Part shown: piece after piece, positions 18,953-26,849 of the stretch
Position numbering within the stretch: position 1 is the stretch's first letter
Layout: each line of letters opens with the position of its first letter
Source of the DNA: Oscillochloris sp. ZM17-4
GTDB taxonomy: Bacteria; Chloroflexota; Chloroflexia; Chloroflexales; Chloroflexaceae
Direction of reading: 5' to 3'
Assembly: GCF_019599295.1 (NCBI RefSeq)
Contig: NZ_JAIEWN010000032.1
Location: 10,640 to 67,196 of the forward strand
Length of the DNA stretch: 56,557 nt
Notes under the pieces: generated by a model
Database searches by the model: none
Seen by the model: only the letters and a program-made list of their open reading frames with translations
What the model was told of the DNA's origin: nothing
Translations under genes and position numbers: made by a program

Positions 18953-19183
18953 CTATGGCTCACTGCCGGACAGCAGGCGAGTTGCATGAGAGGTGCCCAG
19001 TGGCGGCGTACCCGCGATCATCTGGTCAAGCGTATCCCGCCGCACCCGCCAGCTGCGGCCGATGCGAAACGCCGGCAGCTTGCCGCTCGTACACCAGCGC
19101 CAGACAGTCGTCTCGCTCACGCGGAGGTAGCGAGCCACCTCCGCGACGGTGAGGATAGCCGGATGAGCCAGCTCTTCAGACAT
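18953..19183 (-). CDS. Excisionase/MerR-type helix-turn-helix protein
   Basis: The 76-residue protein has an HTH_17-type domain: LTVAEVARYLRVSETTVWRWCTSGKLPAFRIGRSWRVRRDTLDQMI. Proteins of this size act as phage excisionases or small DNA-binding regulators. The ATG at 19183 has GGAG eight bases upstream; one at 19207 is possible. It lies 154 bp upstream of the WXG100 cluster on the same strand, so it may regulate it, and it faces the divergent sigma-factor module across a region of inverted repeats. Target unknown. Confidence 0.82.
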   Translation of the reverse strand: MSEELAHPAILTVAEVARYLRVSETTVWRWCTSGKLPAFRIGRSWRVRRDTLDQMIAGTPPLGTSHATRLLSGSEP

Positions 19184-19233
19184 CGCGCGCTCCGCAGTTG
19201 CATACATCGTGCGAGGATCAGCTAGTCACTGTC

Positions 19234-19520
19234 CTATCTGTACCAACCTTCGCCCGATGACTCTTGTCTCATACGCTACCGGCTCTTGCATGAGCCGCCA
19301 CCCCCTCCATCTATCACGCTATCTGTACCAAACGGTCAGTAAAGACTCTCGCTACACTAGACGCAGGCGCTTACATAGTGAAGTCGGCGATGAAAATACA
19401 TAGCTTCCTGTTGTGTCAGGACCGCACCTGAACGGGTTGCAACTCTTATGAGAGACGGCTGTATGCTCCGCAGACTGATGGGGCAATTCCCATTTCATAT
19501 GTCGCCAGCTCTTGCAAGAG
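19234..19520. promoter_or_regulatory. Divergent regulatory region with repeated CTCTTGCAAGAG-like palindromes
   Basis: This gene-free stretch (19184-19674) is lower in GC than its surroundings. It contains a 13-bp direct repeat CTATCTGTACCAA at 19234-19246 and 19319-19331, and three related inverted repeats: GGCTCTTGCATGAGCC (19281-19296), CTCTTATGAGAG (19443-19454) and the perfect CTCTTGCAAGAG (19509-19520). They probably bind a regulator that serves the divergent HTH and sigma genes. A TGTGGATAA (19636-19644) matches one DnaA box but stands alone. Confidence 0.5.
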
Positions 19521-19674
19521 TTTTCAAAAGACAACATAGATCGAGGTTTATTAACTTCAGCTACACAAGCGCACATAGTCATTCATTGTTAATGCCTACA
19601 GCGTATACTCACAACGGATCTTCCAACACCACCCTTGTGGATAACACATTCATATCAGACAGATAGGGGCTGTG

Positions 19675-20445
19675 ATGGATCAGGAAGCGATCACATTCCG
19701 ACGCTGCGCCGACACAGTCGCGTTCTTGAATAGCACTGAGCACTGGGGATTGAGTGAGGAAGAGTCATCGGCGCTGGCCGACGCCGCTGCGGCCTATGTG
19801 TACCCGCAGGGGAGCAACGCACAACTCCGCATGGTGATCACCAATATCCGCCGCGATCTCCCAAGCGTGGAGGCGCTGCGCCGAAGCGGCCACATGGGGC
19901 ACCTCGCGGAGTGGGAGAGCTGGCTGGGGCAGGCCCGGGCCATCCTGCGGCAGGCGAACCTCGACTGGGCATATGACGGCGCGGTAGATAGCGACGACCT
20001 GATGCAGGTCGCCCTGCTACAGCTGGCCCGCTCGCTGCCTGGGTTCCGCTACCAGAGCCGCTTCTCCACATGGGCCTATCAGGTGATCACACAGAGTGTC
20101 CAGCGCCACCTGCGCGATCTGTCCGCCCAGAAGCGCGCCGGCGAGATCGATGGGTCGGTTGATCCGCACACGGTGGCACGCGCGATCGGCGAGGGCGATC
20201 ACCCTGAGGCGCAGGTCGCGGCGCGGCTGCTGACGACCACCGTGGAAGCTGAGCTACTGGCGGCGATGGGCTCGCGCAACGCGGAGGTGTTTCGGCTGTG
20301 GGCCTGCGATGACCTCTCGGCGGAGATGATCGGGCAGCGCGTGGGGCTAAGCGTGGCGCGGGTGTACGCGGTGATCGCCCAGGCCCGCAAACATCTCTCC
20401 GGGCAGGCGGCGATCATTGATTGGGGAGCGGCTACGCGAGGCTAA
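19675..20445 (+). CDS. Sigma-70 family RNA polymerase sigma factor
   Basis: The protein has 256 residues. Region 2 is clear at about 105-150 (DSDDLMQVALLQLARSLPGFRYQSRFSTWAYQVITQSVQRHLR, with the RFSTWAY segment that melts promoters). A region 4-like HTH lies at about 213-243 (EMIGQRVGLSVARVYAVIAQARKHL). The roughly 95-residue N-terminal extension, rich in Ala and Trp, is unusual for a group 4 (ECF) factor. AGGGG lies six bases before the ATG at 19675; a GTG three bases earlier is possible. The next genes encode a zf-HC2-like protein and a TPR-CHAT protein, so it is likely held inactive by the former. Confidence 0.88.
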   Translation: MDQEAITFRRCADTVAFLNSTEHWGLSEEESSALADAAAAYVYPQGSNAQLRMVITNIRRDLPSVEALRRSGHMGHLAEWESWLGQARAILRQANLDWAYDGAVDSDDLMQVALLQLARSLPGFRYQSRFSTWAYQVITQSVQRHLRDLSAQKRAGEIDGSVDPHTVARAIGEGDHPEAQVAARLLTTTVEAELLAAMGSRNAEVFRLWACDDLSAEMIGQRVGLSVARVYAVIAQARKHLSGQAAIIDWGAATRG

Positions 20446-20460
20446 CCCTCGCGGGGTAGG

Positions 20461-20507
20461 AACAAGGCCAGCCAGAAGTTGCAGAGCAACTTCTGGCTGG
20501 CCTTGTT
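20461..20507 (+). terminator. Perfect 22-bp stem hairpin behind the sigma gene
   Basis: Positions 20461-20482 and 20486-20507 are exact reverse complements around the loop AGA, 16 bp after the sigma stop codon. The stem is far longer than a usual intrinsic terminator and has no T-tract (CGTCTG follows), so it may terminate, attenuate or stabilise the sigma mRNA. Confidence 0.65.
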
Positions 20508-20612
20508 CGTCTGATCTGCAATACGCTTTTACGCCAACCCGGTACAGATATTGTAGAATGCAAGACTTAACATAGCGCAGCACCAACACGGATATGGTCA
20601 TGCGCAAGGTGA

Positions 20613-21362
20613 ATGACGATGGATCATCCACAATGTGATCATGTGCGCGCAGCATTGTTGCAGGCGCTCACAAATAGCCACCAGCCGGCACAGACCCCGG
20701 CCCTGGCGCAGCATATCGCGCACTGCTCAGCGTGCCAGGATCTGCGCGCATCGGTGTTCCAACAGCTGCTGCCGAGCAAAGCTCTTCCCGCTGATCCGTG
20801 TGCGCTCTGCCAGCTCGACCTGGCTGCCTATGTGGATATGAACCTTGACGCGGGCACCCACACGGCCGCGCTGGCCTACCCACAGGTCTGGTGGCACCTC
20901 TGGACCTGCCGCGACTGCGCCAAGATCTTCGCGCAGACCGCAGCCCTCGCTGGCGCTGAGCGTGCCGGTGTGCTCACATCGATCCCAGTGGCAAGGGTCA
21001 CGCCGACGAATCCGCGCCACGTGATCGGTCGACTCAGCGTAGCACCACAGGTGGTGGCCCGCTTCATCCAGAGCCGGGCGCTGCTGGGGGTGGCCTACGG
21101 TGATGAGACGCCGATGGTGCTTGATGATGGCGAAGACAACATACACAGCTTCCAGCTGAGCGTGCAGCGGGGGGGGGGCGGCACATGGCAGGTACTGGTC
21201 AGCGTGGTGCCGCCGGTCGCCGGCGTGGCGGTGATCACTGTAGGCCAGACGACCTACCATGTGCCGTTCGACGCGCAGGGGTTCGCCCGCGTCGCTGACA
21301 TGCCCTCCGCACTGCTCCTCGCTGGCGAATCCGCCATCGCCGTCGCGATCGAAGCGGTGTAA
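20613..21362 (+). CDS. zf-HC2-like zinc-binding protein, putative anti-sigma factor
   Basis: The 249-residue protein has two zf-HC2-like clusters, one with HIAHCSAC (about 34-41) and one with HLWTCRDC (about 96-103), plus CALC between them. The C-terminal 120 residues are beta-rich (FQLSVQRGGGGTWQVLVSVVPPVAGVAVITVGQTTYHVPF), with no membrane helix, so it is likely soluble, unlike many anti-sigma factors. AAGGTGA precedes the ATG at 20613. It follows the sigma gene and leads the CHAT gene. Probable job: bind and hold the sigma factor, and serve as target or sensor for the protease (inference). A run of ten G at 21169-21178 lies inside the gene. Confidence 0.75.
   Translation: MTMDHPQCDHVRAALLQALTNSHQPAQTPALAQHIAHCSACQDLRASVFQQLLPSKALPADPCALCQLDLAAYVDMNLDAGTHTAALAYPQVWWHLWTCRDCAKIFAQTAALAGAERAGVLTSIPVARVTPTNPRHVIGRLSVAPQVVARFIQSRALLGVAYGDETPMVLDDGEDNIHSFQLSVQRGGGGTWQVLVSVVPPVAGVAVITVGQTTYHVPFDAQGFARVADMPSALLLAGESAIAVAIEAV
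21169..21178 (+). repeat. G10 homopolymer inside the putative anti-sigma gene
   Basis: Ten consecutive G encode Arg-Gly-Gly-Gly-Gly. A one-base slip would truncate or change the last 60 residues, so the tract could switch the gene on and off, or be a sequencing risk point. Confidence 0.9.
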
Positions 21363-21527
21363 CTCATCCGCAGACAAACCGCACGTTTCCTCGCTCACGC
21401 ACCCCTTATCTCCTCGATCAATCCGCCTCCACCCCGACTGCTGTGTTAGGATAGCTGCACACGCCGGGCCGGCGCTTGCCCTGATGCAGGGTGACACGCC
21501 GGCGCCCCTGCCGACGTACCGCACCGC
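21363..21527 (+). promoter_or_regulatory. Short intergenic space with possible promoter before the CHAT gene
   Basis: The 165-bp space holds TGTGTTAGGAT at 21441-21451, which could be an extended -10 element. No clear -35 box and no strong ribosome site before the ATG at 21528 are visible, so the CHAT start is uncertain. Confidence 0.3.
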
Positions 21528-24443
21528 ATGGATAGAGATCCCACCAACTCGCCCCCGCCACGCTGCACCCGCATCCTCACGATCAGCGACCGCCACCCGC
21601 GCTGCGCCGTCGGCCTCGCTGGCCGACTGCTTGCCGCAACCACACCCGATCACCCGAACTACGCCTGGGCCCAGCTGACGTTGGGCTGGTGCCTGGTGCG
21701 CTGGGAGGATCTGCCCGCGCCGGTGCGGCTGCTCCAGCAGGCGGAGGCGACCCTCGCCGCGCGCGGCGCACGCTGGGGCGCGCTCACGGCGCGCACCGCG
21801 CTCCTGCTCGCCGCGCTGCTCCAGCGCGGCGGGGCGGATCTGCTGGGTGCGTGGGATCAGCTTGCCTCCGACTGGGAGTCCGCTGGATGGCCAATCGAGG
21901 CCGCCCGCGTGCGGATCAGCCAAATGCGTACCCTGAATACCCTTGGCCGTCCGTACGAGGCCCTGGCGCTGGCGACAAGCATCACGCCACTGATCACAGG
22001 GTTGGGTACGCCTGCGGATCATGCGACCCTGACATACGTTGCGGGGACCGCACGGCTTCAGGCAAGCGACTTCCCGGCAGCTACTGCGCTCCTCGGCGAG
22101 GCGGCAGCGGGCTTCCGGCAGCTCCGCCAGCCCGCCGAGCTGGCGAAAGTCTGGTTCGAGCAAGCCCGCGTGGCCTTTTTTCAAGACGATTTCTATGGCG
22201 CACTCGCGCTGCATACGCACGCGCAGGAAACCTTCACCCGTCTGGCCATGCCGCTACGGGCGGCCGTCTGTACCAAGAACATGGGTGCCATCTGGGTGAA
22301 GCTAGGACAGGCAGATCGGGCGATCAGCACACTGCTCGCGGCACGAACACGTATGGCCGCCATCGGGCAGCCCTATCAGGTGGCCGACTGCGATCTCAAT
22401 CTCGGCAATGCCGCCTACCACAGCGGGCTGTATGATCTGGCCTTGGGTGCCTGGCGACGGACGGAAGTCATCTATACGCAGCTCGGTGCCCCAGGTATGG
22501 CCCTGATCAGCCGGCGGAACCAGGCCGAGGCATACATCCGGCTCGGGCAGCTCGACAGCGCCGAGTCCCTGCTCACCGCGCTCGTCGGCGAGGCCACCCA
22601 GATTGGTGCCCACCGCGATCTGCCCGAGATTCTCCAGGGGCTTGGTGAGGTACTCCATGCGCGGGGCGAACCCTCGCGCGCCCTGGGCTACCTTCAGGAA
22701 GCGGAGGCGTTGTTCGCCGCGCTGCCCAACCACCCCGCCGCAGCACGCGCGCGGCTGGCGCAGGGCTGGCTGCACCTAGACGGCGATGATCTGCCTGCGG
22801 CGCGAGGATGCTTCCAGCAGGCGGCGCAGGATCTAGTCAGCAGCCCGCTCTACCACTGGCGCGCAATCTACGGCCTGGGCCGCTGCGCGGACGCGGTGGG
22901 TGAACCGGCGCAAGCGCTGGGACACTACCAGCGCGCCAGCGTGGGTGTCGCAACGCTGCGCCACGCCCTGGCCAATTCGCACGCGTCGAGCGCGCTGTTC
23001 CGCGAGGCAGCGCAGCTCTTCGCCGACGCCATCCGCCTGGCCGCCGCAGGGGGCAACCCCCGCATCGTGCTCCAGCTCTCCGAGCAACAGCGCGCCCTAG
23101 CCCTCCAGCAGCAGATCCGCCGCGAGCCGATCATCCTGCCCCCAGCGCTGCGGGCAGACTACGAGGCACGGAGGGCACGCATGCGCACGCTGGTGGACGA
23201 GGGGGCTGACGGCACCAATCTCGACGCGGCGGTCACGGACTATATCGAGATTCTGCTCCACGGGCGGCACTACAACCCGGCGCTCAGCGAGCTGCCGGCC
23301 CAGGAGCTTGACCTCGCCACGCTGCGGGCCACGCTGTCTGCGCGCTATGGGAATGCGTGGACGGCGCTGATCTACGTGAGCTGCGGCGATGATCTGCTAG
23401 CGCTGAGCCTCGATGCCGAAGGCCTTGATCTGACCCGTACCCCGCTCGACCGCAGCCTACGCCGAATGCTTGACCGGGCCAGTCTGCCGCAATACCGAGC
23501 CTATACCTACCAGGATCTGGCCTTCCAGTCGGGCAAACAGGCCGCGCCATGGGCGGACCTCGCCACGCTCGGCGAGCGGCTCATCCCGCCTGCGGTGCGC
23601 GCCCGGCTCAACTCAACCCACCGCCTGCTGATCGTCCCCGGCGGCCCGCTGCACAGCCTGCCCTGGGCCGCGCTGCGCGTGGATGATCACTGGCTAGTGG
23701 AGCGAGCAGTTATCCAGCTTCTACCTAGCCTCCAGAGCTGGCCAGAGCTGGCGCGGCGCACGCCGGCGGGGGGCGATGCGCTGCTGATCGGGGTCAGCCA
23801 GTTCGCGGGGCGGGCGGCAGCGCTGCCGAGCGCCATCCCCTCGCTCGACCTTGTGCAGCGCCACTGGCCGAAGGCAGTGCGCCGTATGGAGGACGGGACG
23901 ATAACCCGCGCGCAGCTCCGCACGGCGGCGGAGACAGGCGATCTCCAGCGGTATGGACTCATTCACATGGCCACCCACGGGCAGCAGGTGGCGGGGCGCG
24001 GGCTGCTGGCACACCTGAAGCTGGCCAACGATGACCTGCTGGTAGATGAGGTGGCCGACCTGCGACTTGGAGGGGCGCTAGTGGTGCTGGTCGCCTGCGA
24101 GGGGGCTGTGGGCGAGACTCTGCCGGGCGAAGAGCTGCTCAGCCTGAGCCGGGCGCTGCTGGCGGCGGGGGCAAGCGACGTGATCGCGAGCCTCTGGCAT
24201 CTCTACGACCTAATGGTGCTGCCGCTGCTGGAGCCGCTGTACGCGGCGCTGGCGGCGGGCATGGACGCGCCGACGGCGCTGGCCGAGGCCCAGCGCGCCT
24301 GCATCGCGGCAGGGCGAGAAGGTGAGGGGAATCTTCTGGCGTGGCCGATCGTGTGGGCAAGCCTGTGCGCCCTCGGCGCGGGGGCCTGGGCGCTTGCGCC
24401 AGCGGGTGGCGCCACGCCCACTGACGTGGTCCGTCACCAGTGA
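21528..24443 (+). CDS. TPR-CHAT caspase-like protease
   Basis: The protein has 971 residues. Residues 45-500 are tandem TPR helices (repeats such as AWQLTLGWCLV, LNLGNAAYHSGLYDLALGAW and QGLGEVLHARGEPSRALGYL-type units). The C-terminal 330 residues form a CHAT domain with LLIVPGGPLHSLPWAAL, the catalytic His in HMATHG (H817) and the catalytic Cys in VLVACEGAVGE (C857), then GASDVIASLW. CHAT peptidases are caspase relatives that cut specific partners when the TPR part is triggered. The dyad is intact. Gene order sigma, zf-HC2, TPR-CHAT suggests that the protease cuts the anti-sigma factor to free sigma (inference). The start is weakly supported: no ribosome site. Confidence 0.92.
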   Translation: MDRDPTNSPPPRCTRILTISDRHPRCAVGLAGRLLAATTPDHPNYAWAQLTLGWCLVRWEDLPAPVRLLQQAEATLAARGARWGALTARTALLLAALLQRGGADLLGAWDQLASDWESAGWPIEAARVRISQMRTLNTLGRPYEALALATSITPLITGLGTPADHATLTYVAGTARLQASDFPAATALLGEAAAGFRQLRQPAELAKVWFEQARVAFFQDDFYGALALHTHAQETFTRLAMPLRAAVCTKNMGAIWVKLGQADRAISTLLAARTRMAAIGQPYQVADCDLNLGNAAYHSGLYDLALGAWRRTEVIYTQLGAPGMALISRRNQAEAYIRLGQLDSAESLLTALVGEATQIGAHRDLPEILQGLGEVLHARGEPSRALGYLQEAEALFAALPNHPAAARARLAQGWLHLDGDDLPAARGCFQQAAQDLVSSPLYHWRAIYGLGRCADAVGEPAQALGHYQRASVGVATLRHALANSHASSALFREAAQLFADAIRLAAAGGNPRIVLQLSEQQRALALQQQIRREPIILPPALRADYEARRARMRTLVDEGADGTNLDAAVTDYIEILLHGRHYNPALSELPAQELDLATLRATLSARYGNAWTALIYVSCGDDLLALSLDAEGLDLTRTPLDRSLRRMLDRASLPQYRAYTYQDLAFQSGKQAAPWADLATLGERLIPPAVRARLNSTHRLLIVPGGPLHSLPWAALRVDDHWLVERAVIQLLPSLQSWPELARRTPAGGDALLIGVSQFAGRAAALPSAIPSLDLVQRHWPKAVRRMEDGTITRAQLRTAAETGDLQRYGLIHMATHGQQVAGRGLLAHLKLANDDLLVDEVADLRLGGALVVLVACEGAVGETLPGEELLSLSRALLAAGASDVIASLWHLYDLMVLPLLEPLYAALAAGMDAPTALAEAQRACIAAGREGEGNLLAWPIVWASLCALGAGAWALAPAGGATPTDVVRHQ

Positions 24444-24454
24444 CCGGCTACTAA

Positions 24455-24590
24455 AACACTTGGTGTGAGATCCCGTACACGGTTTTGCATGAGGACGCGG
24501 TCGACGCTAACGCCGTGCAGCCAGATCGGGCGAATCGCGGTTCTGCCCATGGCGTCCCAATGCGGTGGAAACGATCTCACACCAAGCGTT
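24455..24590. repeat. 136-bp element bounded by 18-bp inverted repeats
   Basis: Positions 24455-24472 and 24573-24590 are inverted copies with one mismatch (core CTTGGTGTGAGATC). The 100 bp between have no gene. It could be a small non-autonomous mobile element, but no clear target duplication is visible, or part of the CHAT terminator. Confidence 0.55.
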
Positions 24591-24621
24591 AAAGAAACAC
24601 CCAATGCCACCAACGCAACGA

Positions 24622-24691
24622 TTATGTCGAGCCTCCCGTTATGTGGAACATCTATGGCCCTATGTTGCACATAGCCATAGGCTCGACATAA
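24622..24691. terminator. Long imperfect hairpin between convergent genes
   Basis: TTATGTCGAGCCT at 24622-24634 pairs with its exact complement at 24679-24691, and an inner stem CTATGGC/GCCATAG adds length. It lies between the convergent CHAT and ParB genes, so it may end transcription from both sides. Confidence 0.5.
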
Positions 24692-24735
24692 CTGATGCGG
24701 TGATGCTGTGGTACGACTCCCCACCCTACAATGAT

Positions 24736-25830
24736 TTAAGAAATATCAAAGCTGCCAGTTGCTGCTTCAAGCGCCTCTATCAGCGCAACGATATCGCGGT
24801 GCAGCGCGGCGCGCTCCTCGTCACTTAGCTCAGCCATGCGTGGGTGAAGGCGCTTGAGATCTTTGGCCGTGCGGGCGAGCTTGTCGCGCAGCGGCGGTAG
24901 CCACTGTGGCGCGCGGGCCGAGGGTGTGGCCTCGGCCCGACGCACTCCTGCCAGCAGGCGTCCAATGGTCGTGAGATCAACACTCGCAGCCACACGATCA
25001 CCGCTGGAGGCAAGGGCAATGGATCGCTCGCGGATCTGTCCTAGCACCGTGTCAACCTGATCGGGGCGCAGCTCCCCAGCCCGCACCGCCCGGTGTAGCG
25101 GCTCGATTTGGTTTTCACGCAGGCGTAACTGCGCGATAGCCTGCTGCTGCGCATTCGTGAAGGCGAGCAGCCGGGTAAGCTCATGTCGCCGCGTGCTGCT
25201 GAGGCGGAAGCGACGCTCTACCTCCTCCCAGGGCGCGTCGCCGAGGGCATCTTTCATCTGGAGTAGCGCCCAGGCCCGCTCCATGTCGGTGAAGTCAGCC
25301 CGATCTTCGTTCTCGGCGTACTGTACCTGGACGCGCTCGGCTGGCGAGGGTGGGTCAACAACGATGGCGTCAAGCGCTGCGATACCAGCTGTAGTCGCGG
25401 CGAGCCAGCGCCTGTGGCCGATGAGAATCAGGTAGCTCGCCGCAGTGTAGTGCTCGCTCGCCCCCGGGTACACGATGATCGGCTGGATCTGCCGCTCTTG
25501 GAGCGAGGCCCCCAAGTCACGCAGTTCGCCCATCAGCGCTGTGTGCGCGGGAGGAACTTCGCCCTCGCGGAGCAACTCTTCGGGGAGTGGGAGCAGGCGC
25601 GGCTGCCGGAACGCAGGGCGCAGATCTGGGGCGATGAGCTTGACGCTAATCTGCTGCACGGCCCGCCCGGCGGTCACCGTATCCAGCGCCATGATCCCAA
25701 AGTGGCTCGTGATCGCGCCCTGGCTGGCGGCTGTCTCTTCCGCCTCAGGGGTGGCAGCGAGATCGGGGCGGCGCAGGGCCGCCGCGTTCTCACGGATCGT
25801 CTTCAGGCGGTCGTCATTCTTGGATGCCAT
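24736..25830 (-). CDS. parB: ParB-family partition protein
   Basis: The protein has 364 residues. The ParB N-terminal CTPase/nuclease-like domain spans about 55-190, with the conserved box LILIGHRRWLAATTAG (about 132) and NEDRADFTDMERAWAL. A central HTH region follows (FRLSSTRRHELTRLLAF) and a helical C-terminus for dimerisation. The start codon overlaps the parA stop (TGATG), so the pair is translationally coupled. It should bind a centromere site (parS) and load the partition complex for ParA. The long divergent N-terminus fits accessory-replicon rather than chromosomal ParB. Candidate parS palindromes lie upstream of parA. Confidence 0.92.
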   Translation of the reverse strand: MASKNDDRLKTIRENAAALRRPDLAATPEAEETAASQGAITSHFGIMALDTVTAGRAVQQISVKLIAPDLRPAFRQPRLLPLPEELLREGEVPPAHTALMGELRDLGASLQERQIQPIIVYPGASEHYTAASYLILIGHRRWLAATTAGIAALDAIVVDPPSPAERVQVQYAENEDRADFTDMERAWALLQMKDALGDAPWEEVERRFRLSSTRRHELTRLLAFTNAQQQAIAQLRLRENQIEPLHRAVRAGELRPDQVDTVLGQIRERSIALASSGDRVAASVDLTTIGRLLAGVRRAEATPSARAPQWLPPLRDKLARTAKDLKRLHPRMAELSDEERAALHRDIVALIEALEAATGSFDIS

Positions 25831-26636
25831 CAGCGCTGACCATCGAGCTTGATCAGCTCGCCTACGAGTTGGAGGAAGAGGGCGCGGGACTCGGCGACAT
25901 CGGGGCCGCTGTAGTGAAAGATGTCCTGGCGCACTGCAACCGAGTCTCGCAGGGCTGCCCGGACTGGGATAACGGTGTCGAGGAGCAGATCACGATATTC
26001 ATCGCGCAGGAGCTCATCGTACACGCGATCCGCGCCGCTGCGCGGCATGTACTTATTGCGGAGTACGCTGACCTGAAGCTGTGGGTTGACCTTGCGCACG
26101 CGCACCTGCGTTACGGAGTCCATTAGGGCCACGAGCGCACGGATAACCAGATCCTCAGACTGCACTGGGGCTAGGCAGCGCGTGGCGGCGGCTAGAGCCA
26201 TGCCCAAAATAGGGCTGCGCGCGGGCGGGAGGTCGAGAACGGCCACATCGTAGGGGATCGGGTGATCTGGGGAGTCGAGTGCCTCCGACAAAAGAAAGAT
26301 CCCGCCGAGGGTCGCGGCATTGAGCAGGGAAGGGAGGCTCGCCATCTGCGGGTGAGCGGCGAGCACATGAACGCCACCGGTCGTAGGGATCGCACGGTCG
26401 GTAATACTTTCTGTGCGCAGCTGGCCGGCGATGGCCTCGTTAAACACCCCAAGGGCGCTGCGATCAGCAGGCATGGTTGTGACATCGATGCCGAGCCAGT
26501 GGGTCGCGCTGGCCTGGGCATCGAGATCGACCAAAAGAACATCGAGCCCCGCCTGCTGAAAGGCGGCGGCCAGATTCACAGAAAGGGCGGTCTTCCCGAC
26601 CCCGCCTTTCTCAAGCGCCACAGCATAGGTGATCAT
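25830..26636 (-). CDS. parA: ParA-family partition ATPase
   Basis: The 268-residue protein has a deviant Walker A motif EKGGVGKTALSVNLAAAF at its N-terminus, VLLVDLDAQASATHWLG as the A' motif and VAVLDLPPARSP as Walker B, which define ParA/Soj-type ATPases. It lacks an N-terminal HTH, so it resembles the short type Ib group, where the partner protein often represses the operon. A GTG two codons upstream is possible; the ATG at 26636 is kept. With ParB it should segregate this replicon. Two palindromes with GGGTGCGC arms lie 107-207 bp upstream of the start. Confidence 0.94.
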   Translation of the reverse strand: MITYAVALEKGGVGKTALSVNLAAAFQQAGLDVLLVDLDAQASATHWLGIDVTTMPADRSALGVFNEAIAGQLRTESITDRAIPTTGGVHVLAAHPQMASLPSLLNAATLGGIFLLSEALDSPDHPIPYDVAVLDLPPARSPILGMALAAATRCLAPVQSEDLVIRALVALMDSVTQVRVRKVNPQLQVSVLRNKYMPRSGADRVYDELLRDEYRDLLLDTVIPVRAALRDSVAVRQDIFHYSGPDVAESRALFLQLVGELIKLDGQR

Positions 26637-26742
26637 CAGCACATGCTCCGTTCCGGTGTGGGTAGCGTTCGTTGTCTGAGCATATCGCGTGCGAAGGGCA
26701 GGTCAGATCGCGGTTTAGCGCATCTGAATGCTGGAAAAGGGG

Positions 26743-26763
26743 GGGGTGCGCTGAGCGCACCCC
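26743..26763. promoter_or_regulatory. Palindrome upstream of parA (copy 1), candidate parS or operator
   Basis: GGGGTGCGC-TGA-GCGCACCCC is an exact inverted repeat with 9-bp arms, preceded by more G. The same core returns 81 bp further on, about eight helical turns away, and no gene lies between. Position upstream of parAB fits a centromere or operator. Confidence 0.55.
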
Positions 26764-26824
26764 GGGCGTATGACGAATAGAGGTCGAGTCGCATTGTACG
26801 GCATCCTGATGCGCTATCGGGGGG

Positions 26825-26843
26825 GGGTGCGCTGAGCGCACCC
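26825..26843. promoter_or_regulatory. Palindrome upstream of parA (copy 2), candidate parS or operator
   Basis: GGGTGCGC-TGA-GCGCACCC repeats the first palindrome exactly and is also preceded by a G run (26819-26827). It lies 7 bp past the stop of the Xre gene, so one copy could also act as its terminator stem. Confidence 0.55.
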
Positions 26844-26849
26844 TGATGG

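Noticed and set aside
19352-19666. Short open frames in the divergent regulatory region
   Set aside because: No ribosome sites and skewed composition; the region fits promoters and operators better.
20727-22220. 497-codon open frame on the minus strand opposite the anti-sigma and CHAT genes
   Set aside because: It is the mirror of GC-rich codons in two well-supported plus-strand genes; its translation is Arg/Gly/Cys-rich and shows no motif.
21528-24443. Type III-E CRISPR (Craspase) TPR-CHAT component
   Set aside because: No gRAMP/Cas7-11, no array and no Csx30/Csx31-type gene in the window; only the principle of a protease-controlled sigma factor is shared.
24434-24724. 96-codon minus-strand open frame in the CHAT-ParB intergenic region
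   Set aside because: It lies wholly over inverted repeats and overlaps the CHAT stop; no start signal.
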